Assembly (NCBI GenBank): GCA_002426015.1
Contig: DINS01000008.1
Span: forward strand, 227,218-291,217
Reading direction: 5' to 3'
DNA from: Flavobacteriaceae bacterium UBA5534
GTDB taxonomy: Bacteria; Bacteroidota; Bacteroidia; Flavobacteriales; Flavobacteriaceae
Length of the DNA: 64,000 bases
Shown here: positions 16,863 through 24,257 of the stretch, one piece after another
Numbering within the stretch: the stretch's first letter is position 1
Layout: each line of letters begins with the position of its first letter
Made by a program: the position numbers and the translations under genes
The notes under the pieces: model-generated
What the model was told of the DNA's origin: nothing
Databases searched by the model: none
The model's input: the letters and a program-made list of their open reading frames with translations, nothing else

Positions 16863-18863
16863 CTACTGAATGATATAAGACAAATTCACATAAAAATTAC
16901 GGCCTTGTCGCGGAATGTTGTTCCAATCAGCATAGGTCGAATATTGGGTGTCCAACACATTTTCTACACCATATTTAAGCACAACTTTATTTTGATTTAT
17001 ATAAAACAAATTCCCAAGGTTCAAATTTAGCACTGCATAGGAAGGAGTTTCATCTTCACCATAAAAACTGCTATACTGACTTTGATTGCCATTACCTTCC
17101 AATTGAATGGCCGCGTTAAATTTTGCTGTAGAATAATTGAATTCAGCAAGATATGACAGTGGTTTAATCAAAGGCAAAGGCTCATTATTGCTGCCTTTCC
17201 CATAATTATAACCAACCGTTCCATTCATCGAAAACTCTTTGGTCAATTGATAGGATGAATTCAAATACACATCAAAAATCGTAGCATGTGATAAGGCATT
17301 ATAAACACGAACTCCGTTGGCACCAATAGTCATTGGACTTAAACTTTCGTCAATCTCACCAATGATATAATCTATAAGATGGAAATAAGACGATTCGATG
17401 CCAATGTGAAATTTATTCTTGTGATAATTCACCTTCATATTCCCTTCTATAGCTTTTTCATTTTTTAATGTTGGATTGCCTATATAATCATAATTATCAA
17501 AACTATTAAAGAGAAAAAATCCATAACCTTCACTCACTGAAGGTGCTCTTTCGCCATATCCAAGTCCGAGTGTGACATCAAAATGTTCTTTTTTTAGTTG
17601 ATAATCCGTAGAAAAACTGGTCAGGAATCGACTTTTGGAATCGCCAATTTCCGGATAGAAAATCTGAAGACTTTCCAATCCTACTTCTTGGGCAATTCTA
17701 TTCTTGTGGAAACCCACTCGCAAGGAAGCAGAAATTGTTTCGTTAGCATTCAACGAAAGGGCATCTTTTGCATAAAATCCTGTATAAAATGTTCTGATAT
17801 CTGGCCAGGTGTACATAAACATCGCTGGCTGATTTGGATCATTCGGATACATGGTCATTTCTGCCAACGAACGATTGTAAAACCCGTTAAGATTGAAGGT
17901 TAGTGCGTGTTTTTGTTCATTTACAAGGACTTTGCTATAAAATCCGTAGGTATCACTCCAACCTGGCATATCCATACGAATTGGCACATCAGGACGCTTG
18001 GAATCATCCATGATATGTGTAACCGTGTTGAAGTATAATTTGGTTTCCAGCGATTTTACAAAAGTGGAATCATTTTGATACTTATGAGACAATGAAGCTA
18101 TCAAAGCTTCAGCCAAAGACACATCCATTGGCAACGCTGGATATCCGACATCAGTCGCTCTATCATAAATAACATTGGCATCGATGGATTGCTGATCATT
18201 CAATTTATAGCCTGTTTGAAGCGAAATATTATATTTTTCAAATTGAGAATACAATACTTCCTTATTTCCACCAGCGTCATAGTTGTCTGATTTTCTATAA
18301 ATTCCATCCGTATTGATATAAAAGCGATTGCCAGAATATTCGATATCCAAACCACCAGTTTTATAATTCCCGTTGGTTTCAAAACCCAAATCGACGCTGG
18401 ACTTCAGTCCTGAATCAAAAAACTTTGAAGAAGGCAATTGCAAATCGATACCTCCACCTACACAATGTCCATTTTCGGCGCCATCTTGCCCAGAGCCAAC
18501 GCTGACTTTTTCTAGATTAGAGACATCCACATACGACGTAATCGGGTCCATCTTGTCAGTACAGGCACCAAAAATCTGCATGCCATCAATAGTAACATTG
18601 AGGCGTTCGCTATTCATATTGTTGACAGAAGGTTCCCAAGCATAGTTACCACGTTTTATCATCGTAATTTTGTTGGATTTTTCCAAGAATTCATCAATGC
18701 TCGACAATGTTTTCTCCTGTCGATAATGACTTAATTTTCGTCTGCCAACCACAATGATTTCATCTAACTTGGTCGTGTCTTTTTTTATGGTGTTTTCTTC
18801 TTCTTGTGCAAACATTAGTCCGCTGAACAACAAGCTAACACTTATGATGATGAGCTTTTTCAT
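16863..18863 (-). CDS. TonB-dependent receptor of the OprC/NosA copper type
   Basis: The 666-residue outer-membrane receptor has a signal peptide, a plug domain ('TKLDEIIVVGRR') and a 22-strand barrel ending 'NFYVNLSYIIQ' with a C-terminal aromatic-rich strand. The plug contains 'MQIFGACTDKMDPITSY'. The Cys-x3-Met spacing in this loop matches the copper-binding motif known from Pseudomonas OprC, and the 'CxxxMDP' context matches the OprC/NosA family. No iron-siderophore features are apparent. It is the last gene of the operon starting at 20280, between the cbb3 and nos copper-enzyme genes, so copper uptake is the likely role. Confidence 0.85.
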   Translation of the reverse strand: MKKLIIISVSLLFSGLMFAQEEENTIKKDTTKLDEIIVVGRRKLSHYRQEKTLSSIDEFLEKSNKITMIKRGNYAWEPSVNNMNSERLNVTIDGMQIFGACTDKMDPITSYVDVSNLEKVSVGSGQDGAENGHCVGGGIDLQLPSSKFFDSGLKSSVDLGFETNGNYKTGGLDIEYSGNRFYINTDGIYRKSDNYDAGGNKEVLYSQFEKYNISLQTGYKLNDQQSIDANVIYDRATDVGYPALPMDVSLAEALIASLSHKYQNDSTFVKSLETKLYFNTVTHIMDDSKRPDVPIRMDMPGWSDTYGFYSKVLVNEQKHALTFNLNGFYNRSLAEMTMYPNDPNQPAMFMYTWPDIRTFYTGFYAKDALSLNANETISASLRVGFHKNRIAQEVGLESLQIFYPEIGDSKSRFLTSFSTDYQLKKEHFDVTLGLGYGERAPSVSEGYGFFLFNSFDNYDYIGNPTLKNEKAIEGNMKVNYHKNKFHIGIESSYFHLIDYIIGEIDESLSPMTIGANGVRVYNALSHATIFDVYLNSSYQLTKEFSMNGTVGYNYGKGSNNEPLPLIKPLSYLAEFNYSTAKFNAAIQLEGNGNQSQYSSFYGEDETPSYAVLNLNLGNLFYINQNKVVLKYGVENVLDTQYSTYADWNNIPRQGRNFYVNLSYIIQ

Positions 18864-18879
18864 TTGAAAAGGTTTAAAA

Positions 18880-18909
18880 CAGACACATTAAACAGCCTCA
18901 ATGTGCCTG
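18880..18909 (-). other. Inverted repeat between the lipoprotein and receptor genes
   Basis: Arms CAGACACATT (18880-18889) and AATGTGCCTG (18900-18909) pair with one mismatch around a 10-nt loop. No clear T-run follows on the minus strand. It may be an mRNA-stabilising hairpin or weak attenuator between the two genes. Confidence 0.5.
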
Positions 18910-18933
18910 TTAGTTTTAGAAGAAATTCAGAGC

Positions 18934-19779
18934 TTAAAATTCGAGTTCTAGATACAATGAACTTTGAGTGTGTTCAGTGGTGACATCTTCACCTTTCAAC
19001 ACATTGTCCTGTGCATCCAACAATTTTAAATTCAACACCCAATAGCCTGTCATGGTCAAGGATAAATTGCCATGGTACATCTTATCTGCTATATTATAGT
19101 TCAAATCGGTGTTATTTGGTGAACTGTGGTTTCCCATTCCTGGCATACGAGGATCGAGAGTGATTGTATAGTTTTCTACCACTGGAAAAGACATCATGGT
19201 TTCCATTTTGAACAATCCTACCTTAAGATTATTAATCGCTATTTTGGGAGCTGTCGGCTCAATCAGTGTTATGATATAACGTCCTCCATCTGAAGCCATA
19301 AAACTGGTCACATTTTGATTGTCACTTTGCAACACGGTAATGGTGCCAGCTACTGAATACGCAACATTGTCTATTGTATAATCAATCGTCAATGACCAGC
19401 CAGAACCATCAGTGTTGGTCATTTGATAAACAATGTAACCTTCATAGACTGTGTCCTTACCCAATCCTTTGATGATATTGGAATTTGGACAGGAATGTTG
19501 CATGGTCGGCATCTGCATCATTGGCATACAAGATAGGGAAGCATTCTCCACATACAGGTTTGAAGTATTATCCTTGATACGAATACTGACAGCGTTATAA
19601 CCCGTTTTAAACTGTCCTGTTTTGTTAAACATCTCTATGGTATGAGTGTCATTAACTAGTTCTTGTATTTTGGTCAATCCTTCAACTTCATTAACGGTTG
19701 CAGGACTATCGTCATCGGTTGAACATGAGGTTGCGAATAGCGTTATAAACACAATTGGTAATATATATTTAAGTTTCAT
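18934..19779 (-). CDS. Met/Cys-rich outer-envelope lipoprotein of the copper-uptake operon
   Basis: The 281-residue product has a lipobox ('LFATSC', Cys at about 19) and an acidic spacer (STDDDSPA). Near residues 83-96 it has an unusual metal-ligand cluster, CMPMMQMPTMQHSC: two Cys, five Met and one His. The rest forms two beta-sandwich-like repeats resembling FixH/YtkA folds ('VYEGYIVYQMTNTDGSGWSL', 'MYHGNLSLTMTGYWVLNLKLLD'). Such ligands favour Cu(I). It lies just upstream of the OprC-like receptor, so a surface copper-binding partner is a reasonable inference. I do not know a characterised homologue. Confidence 0.8.
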   Translation of the reverse strand: MKLKYILPIVFITLFATSCSTDDDSPATVNEVEGLTKIQELVNDTHTIEMFNKTGQFKTGYNAVSIRIKDNTSNLYVENASLSCMPMMQMPTMQHSCPNSNIIKGLGKDTVYEGYIVYQMTNTDGSGWSLTIDYTIDNVAYSVAGTITVLQSDNQNVTSFMASDGGRYIITLIEPTAPKIAINNLKVGLFKMETMMSFPVVENYTITLDPRMPGMGNHSSPNNTDLNYNIADKMYHGNLSLTMTGYWVLNLKLLDAQDNVLKGEDVTTEHTQSSLYLELEF

Positions 19780-19881
19780 TTTTTTAGTATTAATGTTTCT
19801 AATGGATTATAAAACTCCTGCTCGCTTATCATTTAAAGCCAGAAAAGAGAAAAACTTGAAAGTTTTTAATGTTTAGAAAAA

Positions 19882-20280
19882 TCAACTAAAAATGGGAGGA
19901 GGTGTATCGATATCGAGATACGTATGGATGGGATTATTTAAATATCTGTTTGAAATCTTCTTCTGATTCAATTTATATACAACTATTGGAGATTCTGGTG
20001 TATGGATCTTATAAAAACAGAACGCATCCAAAGACATGCGTTTGGTTTCTTGGGCTGGCATTTCAGAATGGGATTCTGGTGTGCTTTCCTTTAACTGCTT
20101 TCGCAAATGACATTTTCCATTACAGCCTTGTTGGTTCTCTTTTTGAACGCAAAGATTCTTGGCTATGACTGCCTGATTGACCATAAAATCACCAATGATG
20201 ACAAGAGTATTGATATTATGTGCAAATAATATAAACACCAATACAAAGGCTGTGATTTTATGCGCAATGGTCGAAATCAT
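19882..20280 (-). CDS. Small membrane-anchored Cys/His protein, first gene of the copper-uptake operon
   Basis: The 132-residue protein has an N-terminal hydrophobic helix ('ITAFVLVFILFAHNINTLVII') and a short polar domain with 'LCVQKENQQGCNGKCHLRKQL', which contains three Cys and one His in a possible metal site. The C terminus is 'DTPPPIFS'. I recognise no named family. An Fnr-type promoter lies directly upstream; its -7 box ends only 4 bp before the ATG, so the mRNA may be leaderless. It precedes the Met-rich lipoprotein and the OprC-like receptor on the same strand. Confidence 0.7.
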   Translation of the reverse strand: MISTIAHKITAFVLVFILFAHNINTLVIIGDFMVNQAVIAKNLCVQKENQQGCNGKCHLRKQLKESTPESHSEMPAQETKRMSLDAFCFYKIHTPESPIVVYKLNQKKISNRYLNNPIHTYLDIDTPPPIFS

Positions 20281-20284
20281 AGTG

Positions 20285-20328
20285 CAAATTTAATTATGAA
20301 AATCGGTTAAGCATATGATAATAATCAG
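20285..20328 (-). promoter_or_regulatory. Fnr-type operator plus -7 box upstream of the copper-uptake operon
   Basis: The near-perfect palindrome (TGAT-AATA-ATCA core at 20316-20327) and the minus-strand -7 box TAAATTTG (20285-20292) are separated by 36.5 bp centre-to-G. The predicted transcription start is at about 20281-20280, on or beside the start codon of the first gene. The site lies 15 bp beyond the nosY stop codon. Confidence 0.85.
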
Positions 20329-20342
20329 AAATAGTTGACAAA

Positions 20343-21125
20343 TTAAAAATCTTTCTTTTTCGATTTAAAAGTCATTCGAGACACAGGCAAAACGACCCAA
20401 AGTACCAATGCTACAAATGACACCATCAATCCGAAATTTGTGCCAAAAAACTGTTTGAACACAGCTCCAGTGTATCCCAATAATGCTGAAATATCCAACT
20501 TCAATAAAATTAAGGTACGAGATAAGTCAATTGGATTGAGCATGGTACCTACGAGCGATACTTTGTCCAATGGATAATCTTCAAATATAATCAAGGTCAT
20601 CAGAAACAACCCATCATAAATAATGGCCAAAAACAACCAGAGCAAAATAGCATAACCGAAGCCTTTGATTCTGTTTTCGTTGGACAACGCAATATTGAAT
20701 GCCAAAGCTGTGAAAATAAAGGTCAAAAATGTGCCTGTAATAAGCAATAACGAGAAATCCCAAATAGCAGTTGATTTAAACAGTCCATAAAACACAAACG
20801 GAATGCCCAACCCTAAAATCAAGCTCATCGACAGCGATATGGCGACACCTAAATATTGTCCTAAAAAGATGGACGAACGCTTCAGTGGTTGTGCCAGCAA
20901 AAGCTCTGTAAACTCTTTAGAATTGTAATAATACATAACACCAAAAATGGTGCCTATGAGTGGTACCAACACGATTATGACATTCATCAACGTAATGACT
21001 GCTTTTGAGAGGTCGTTGTTTAAAAATAATAGCACGATGCCAAGTAGTAAGTAGAATGCGAAATACACATAACTCCAGCGGCTGCGCATTAGATCGTAAA
21101 AACTATATTTGAGTATCTTAAGCAT
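20343..21125 (-). CDS. nosY: NosY, ABC transporter permease for nitrous oxide reductase maturation
   Basis: The 260-residue protein has six predicted membrane helices and the NosY-type motifs 'MRSRWSYVYFAFYLLLG' and 'YYYNSKEFTELLLAQPLKRS'. It forms the membrane part of the NosFY transporter, which powers copper-site assembly of N2O reductase. It overlaps nosF by 8 bp, typical of translationally coupled partners. It is the last gene of the nos operon, and a promoter for the copper-uptake operon follows directly. Confidence 0.93.
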   Translation of the reverse strand: MLKILKYSFYDLMRSRWSYVYFAFYLLLGIVLLFLNNDLSKAVITLMNVIIVLVPLIGTIFGVMYYYNSKEFTELLLAQPLKRSSIFLGQYLGVAISLSMSLILGLGIPFVFYGLFKSTAIWDFSLLLITGTFLTFIFTALAFNIALSNENRIKGFGYAILLWLFLAIIYDGLFLMTLIIFEDYPLDKVSLVGTMLNPIDLSRTLILLKLDISALLGYTGAVFKQFFGTNFGLMVSFVALVLWVVLPVSRMTFKSKKKDF

Positions 21126-21828
21126 GATTTTCGGTTAAAATGGATGCAATGGCGTGTTCAAAATCGGGTTGATCGGTTTTGGTTTTGAGTTCGTTGATGC
21201 TTCCTTTAAAATAAATTTTTCCTTCTAATAAAAAGACGATTTCATCAGATACTTCCTCGACAAAACTCATGATGTGAGAAGTAATCAAGATGGTTTTTCC
21301 TTTTTCTTTTTCGGCTTGTATCAAATTTTTGAGACGTATCAATGAAATCGGATCCAAACCAGAGGTTGGCTCGTCGAGTATAATCAATGGACTATCGAAC
21401 ATAAAGGTCAATACCAAATTGACTTTCTGTTTGGTACCACCTGAAAGATTGCCCAATTTTTTATCTAAAAATGGTTCCAATTTGAACAGACTGATCAATT
21501 GTTCATCAACCGTTGTTTTATTGCCTCTCAAATCTTTAATCATCGTGATGAGTTCTTTCACTTTCAGATTGCTCGGAAAATTTGCAATTTGTGGCAAATA
21601 ATCTATTTGGTATCTATAATTAGAGCCATGCTTGATGTTTTTCCCAAGTACAGAAATAGTACCTTTATTAGGAATGACCATTCCCAGCAAACATTTAATA
21701 AGGGTAGTTTTACCTGAACCATTGGGTCCAAGCACCGCAAATATGCCGCCTTCGCCAATCTCTAGATTGACACCACTTAAGACTTCGTTCTTGCCAAATT
21801 TTTTATGTAAATCTTGAATGCTTACCAT
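21118..21828 (-). CDS. nosF: NosF, ABC transporter ATP-binding protein
   Basis: The 236-residue protein has Walker A 'GPNGSGKTT' (about residues 34-42), the ABC signature 'LSGGTKQ' and Walker B 'LIILDEPTSGLDP'. It overlaps both nosD (7 bp) and nosY (8 bp). Its position defines it as NosF, the ATPase that works with NosY and periplasmic NosD to mature NosZ. Confidence 0.94.
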   Translation of the reverse strand: MVSIQDLHKKFGKNEVLSGVNLEIGEGGIFAVLGPNGSGKTTLIKCLLGMVIPNKGTISVLGKNIKHGSNYRYQIDYLPQIANFPSNLKVKELITMIKDLRGNKTTVDEQLISLFKLEPFLDKKLGNLSGGTKQKVNLVLTFMFDSPLIILDEPTSGLDPISLIRLKNLIQAEKEKGKTILITSHIMSFVEEVSDEIVFLLEGKIYFKGSINELKTKTDQPDFEHAIASILTENHA

Positions 21829-23063
21829 TCTATTTTTTTCATTTTAGGGTTATTGTCCAACAAATTGTCTGGTGTAAATACTGGCGATACCTTTTCGGAA
21901 AAATCGATGATATCGATAAATAAACTGCGCAGTAGAATGATGGTTTCTGGTGTTCTGTTAACGATATAAGAAAACAGCTTTACTGGTCTGTAGGGTACAT
22001 CTCCAATACCATTTTTATCTAAATCGTAACCAGTATAATTGCTCCAATAATTTTTATCGAACACATTATCATTGATATTGCTGTTATAAGAGATATCAAA
22101 AGAATTGTACAAAAAGTTATTGCTCAAAAAACTATTGGTATAACACGCACCTCTCACTTTGATGGCCCAACCGTTATTGATAAAGTTGTTATTTTTATAA
22201 ACGATTCTATTAGAGCCTTCGATGTTGATTCCGATGGTGTTTTCTTCGAAGGTGTTGCCGATGATTTCAGCATCGTTGATTTCCTTCAATAACATTCCGT
22301 AAGATGCTGTTCCCCAATTTTCCTTAAAAATATTATTGTACATCTTTATTTTTTTGGAAAACATGACCGCTACTCCTGCGCCATTGCTTTCAAATGTATT
22401 GTCTCTATAAATATCATTATTGGAAAACATAAAGTGCAATCCGTAACGAAGGTTATTGGCTGATACATTATTCTTAATAGTGCAATCATCAGAAAATTCG
22501 AGATAAATGCCATCTCTAACACGCTCTACATAGTTATGTTCAATCAAAATATTCTTGCTGTACCACAATTGAATGCCGTTACCAGAATTGTATTCTTCAA
22601 TGGCATCGCCAATGATTTTATTGTGAAACACTTTTCCATCTCTTGCTTTTTCGAGATAAATACCAAAAAACAGTTTTTCCAATACCACATTTTGAATCAA
22701 AAAATTCTTACATTTTTGTACGCGAATCGCTGCGTAATCTTCAGTGTAACTGGTTCCGACATTGATGATAAACAATCCATCCACTGTAACGTTATCTGAT
22801 GTAATGGTAATGATTTCACCTTTAAGCTCGCCATCAATCACAGGATAATTTTCACCAATAATGGTCAAAGGTTTATCAACCAAAATATTGTATTCTTTAT
22901 AAGTACCCTTTTTTACTTTGATGGTATCATAGTCACTGGCAAGTGCAATGGCTTTTTTTATGGATGTCACCTCACAACTATTGCAAACTGTTATGGTTTT
23001 TGCATGCATAGAGTTGATGATTGCCATAAATGCAATCAAAATAGATATCAATAATCGGTTCAT
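21822..23063 (-). CDS. nosD: NosD, periplasmic nitrous oxide reductase maturation protein
   Basis: The 413-residue protein has a signal peptide (about residues 1-21, ending in MHA) and a right-handed beta-helix built from parallel repeats rich in Asn and Ile ('IKNNVSANNLRYGLHFMFSN', 'AEIIGNTFEENTIGINIEGS'), as expected for NosD/carbohydrate-binding-like folds. It couples NosFY to copper-site formation in NosZ. It begins 2 bp after nosL ends and overlaps nosF. Confidence 0.94.
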   Translation of the reverse strand: MNRLLISILIAFMAIINSMHAKTITVCNSCEVTSIKKAIALASDYDTIKVKKGTYKEYNILVDKPLTIIGENYPVIDGELKGEIITITSDNVTVDGLFIINVGTSYTEDYAAIRVQKCKNFLIQNVVLEKLFFGIYLEKARDGKVFHNKIIGDAIEEYNSGNGIQLWYSKNILIEHNYVERVRDGIYLEFSDDCTIKNNVSANNLRYGLHFMFSNNDIYRDNTFESNGAGVAVMFSKKIKMYNNIFKENWGTASYGMLLKEINDAEIIGNTFEENTIGINIEGSNRIVYKNNNFINNGWAIKVRGACYTNSFLSNNFLYNSFDISYNSNINDNVFDKNYWSNYTGYDLDKNGIGDVPYRPVKLFSYIVNRTPETIILLRSLFIDIIDFSEKVSPVFTPDNLLDNNPKMKKIEW

Positions 23064-23065
23064 GG

Positions 23066-23506
23066 TTATCGATTATTTAGATGTGACAACAATTCGTCCC
23101 AAGTGTAGAGCGTTCCTCCTTTTTCAGACTGAAACCTTTTAGCGTCTTCTTTTGATTTAAAAGCTGACAAAAAAGCACCCATTGGACTTGGAATCTCTTT
23201 ACTGATTAAAAAAGTAGCTTTTGTAGCATCTATCAATGCTTCAGGTTCTGTATAGTTATTAGATAGGTAGAGTTCGACTTCAGAAGTGTCAAAATCATTC
23301 ATGAAGTTGACCATACATTCTGTAGCATCAAATTTATAGACCTTTCCTTTTGTAGTAACGATTTCGGCTGCATGTACTTTATCGACGATCGTCATTTTAC
23401 AAAAGTGGCAGCCATCTTGGCCATAATCAATGGCTTGTGGTGCGACATTGCAACTGAATACCATCAATAACAATGCAAGGATAAAATAGTGTTTTAGTGT
23501 TTGCAT
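23066..23506 (-). CDS. nosL: NosL, copper-chaperone lipoprotein
   Basis: The 146-residue lipoprotein (lipobox Cys19 in 'LMVFSC') has the NosL metal motif C33-HFC36-KM38, which binds Cu(I) for delivery to NosZ. The conserved 'YKFDATECMVNF' segment is also present. It lies 30 bp downstream of the NosB-like membrane protein gene and 2 bp before nosD. Confidence 0.94.
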   Translation of the reverse strand: MQTLKHYFILALLLMVFSCNVAPQAIDYGQDGCHFCKMTIVDKVHAAEIVTTKGKVYKFDATECMVNFMNDFDTSEVELYLSNNYTEPEALIDATKATFLISKEIPSPMGAFLSAFKSKEDAKRFQSEKGGTLYTWDELLSHLNNR

Positions 23507-23536
23507 GATTTTAGTGTTTTAGTGTTTTTTTGTCGT

Positions 23537-24145
23537 TTAATCCTTCTTCATAAATAGGTGTTTTTTGTGAAACTTCTTTCCAACTATATAGGCAACAAAT
23601 GAACAGGCAATACCAAGCGCTAAAAATAGGGCTCCCAATCGTGGATACGAATGTGCTTTAAAATTAAGAATGTCTTTTGAGCCGAACATAGGCGGCTGAA
23701 AACCCATTTGGGTGCCATCTGGATTTGTAAACTTAAGGATTGCTTTTGGATCGAGGTTATGTCCATAATCATGTTCCCAAAGATAAAAATCGTACATCCC
23801 AGCAGCACTTAATACAAGCATCAATATAAACCATCCCAAAAACCATTTATAATTCCCTTTAAAAGCGATTAACAACCCGATGACTGTTGTAATCAGGATT
23901 CCTGCAGGAAATATTTTAAATTCAGGAATCGCATCAGGAATATATTTCATCCCAACATAATGATTCATTAGGTTGATGTTTTTGATGTCATGCGGATTGG
24001 CATCAGAAAAATCATTGATATGAATGTACATTCCTAAAGGTGTTGGATATTGAGGCGCTTCAAGCGTAATCTTCCAAAGTGGAAATAGAAACAAACCTAA
24101 AGGTAAAATGGCTGCAATAAGCATGATGATGTTTGACTTTTTCAT
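23537..24145 (-). CDS. nos-cluster membrane protein, probable NosB-type
   Basis: The 202-residue protein has about four membrane helices (residues roughly 7-25, 83-100, 107-125 and 172-191). A conserved-looking periplasmic segment carries His and Met residues ('YIHINDFSDANPHDIK', 'NLMNHYVGMKYIPD'). Clade II nos clusters characteristically have a membrane protein (NosB) just downstream of nosZ, and this gene occupies that place. Sequence identity to NosB cannot be tested here, so no symbol is assigned. The His/Met loop could bind copper. Confidence 0.75.
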   Translation of the reverse strand: MKKSNIIMLIAAILPLGLFLFPLWKITLEAPQYPTPLGMYIHINDFSDANPHDIKNINLMNHYVGMKYIPDAIPEFKIFPAGILITTVIGLLIAFKGNYKWFLGWFILMLVLSAAGMYDFYLWEHDYGHNLDPKAILKFTNPDGTQMGFQPPMFGSKDILNFKAHSYPRLGALFLALGIACSFVAYIVGKKFHKKHLFMKKD

Positions 24146-24165
24146 CTGAAAAAAATTAGTGGTTT

Positions 24166-24236
24166 TATAGTGTTTTAAAAGAAAGGCGAGAGCGAAACCT
24201 CAACTCTCGCCTTCATAGGAAAATAAACACTAAAAC
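24166..24236 (-). other. Nested hairpin after nosZ, possible partial terminator or mRNA-stabilising element
   Basis: Between nosZ and the next gene, AAGGCGAGAG (24183-24192) and CTCTCGCCTT (24204-24213) form a perfect 10-bp stem. Outer segments AGTGTTT and AAACACT can extend it. On the minus strand it is followed by a T-rich TTTCTTTT tract, so it could partly terminate transcription and raise the nosZ-to-accessory ratio. Confidence 0.6.
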
Positions 24237-24257
24237 AAAATTTTCCTAGTTAGTTTA

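Noticed and set aside
18880..18909. Terminator between the lipoprotein and TonB receptor genes
   Set aside because: The stem has no clear T-run on the minus strand, so I list it only as an inverted repeat.
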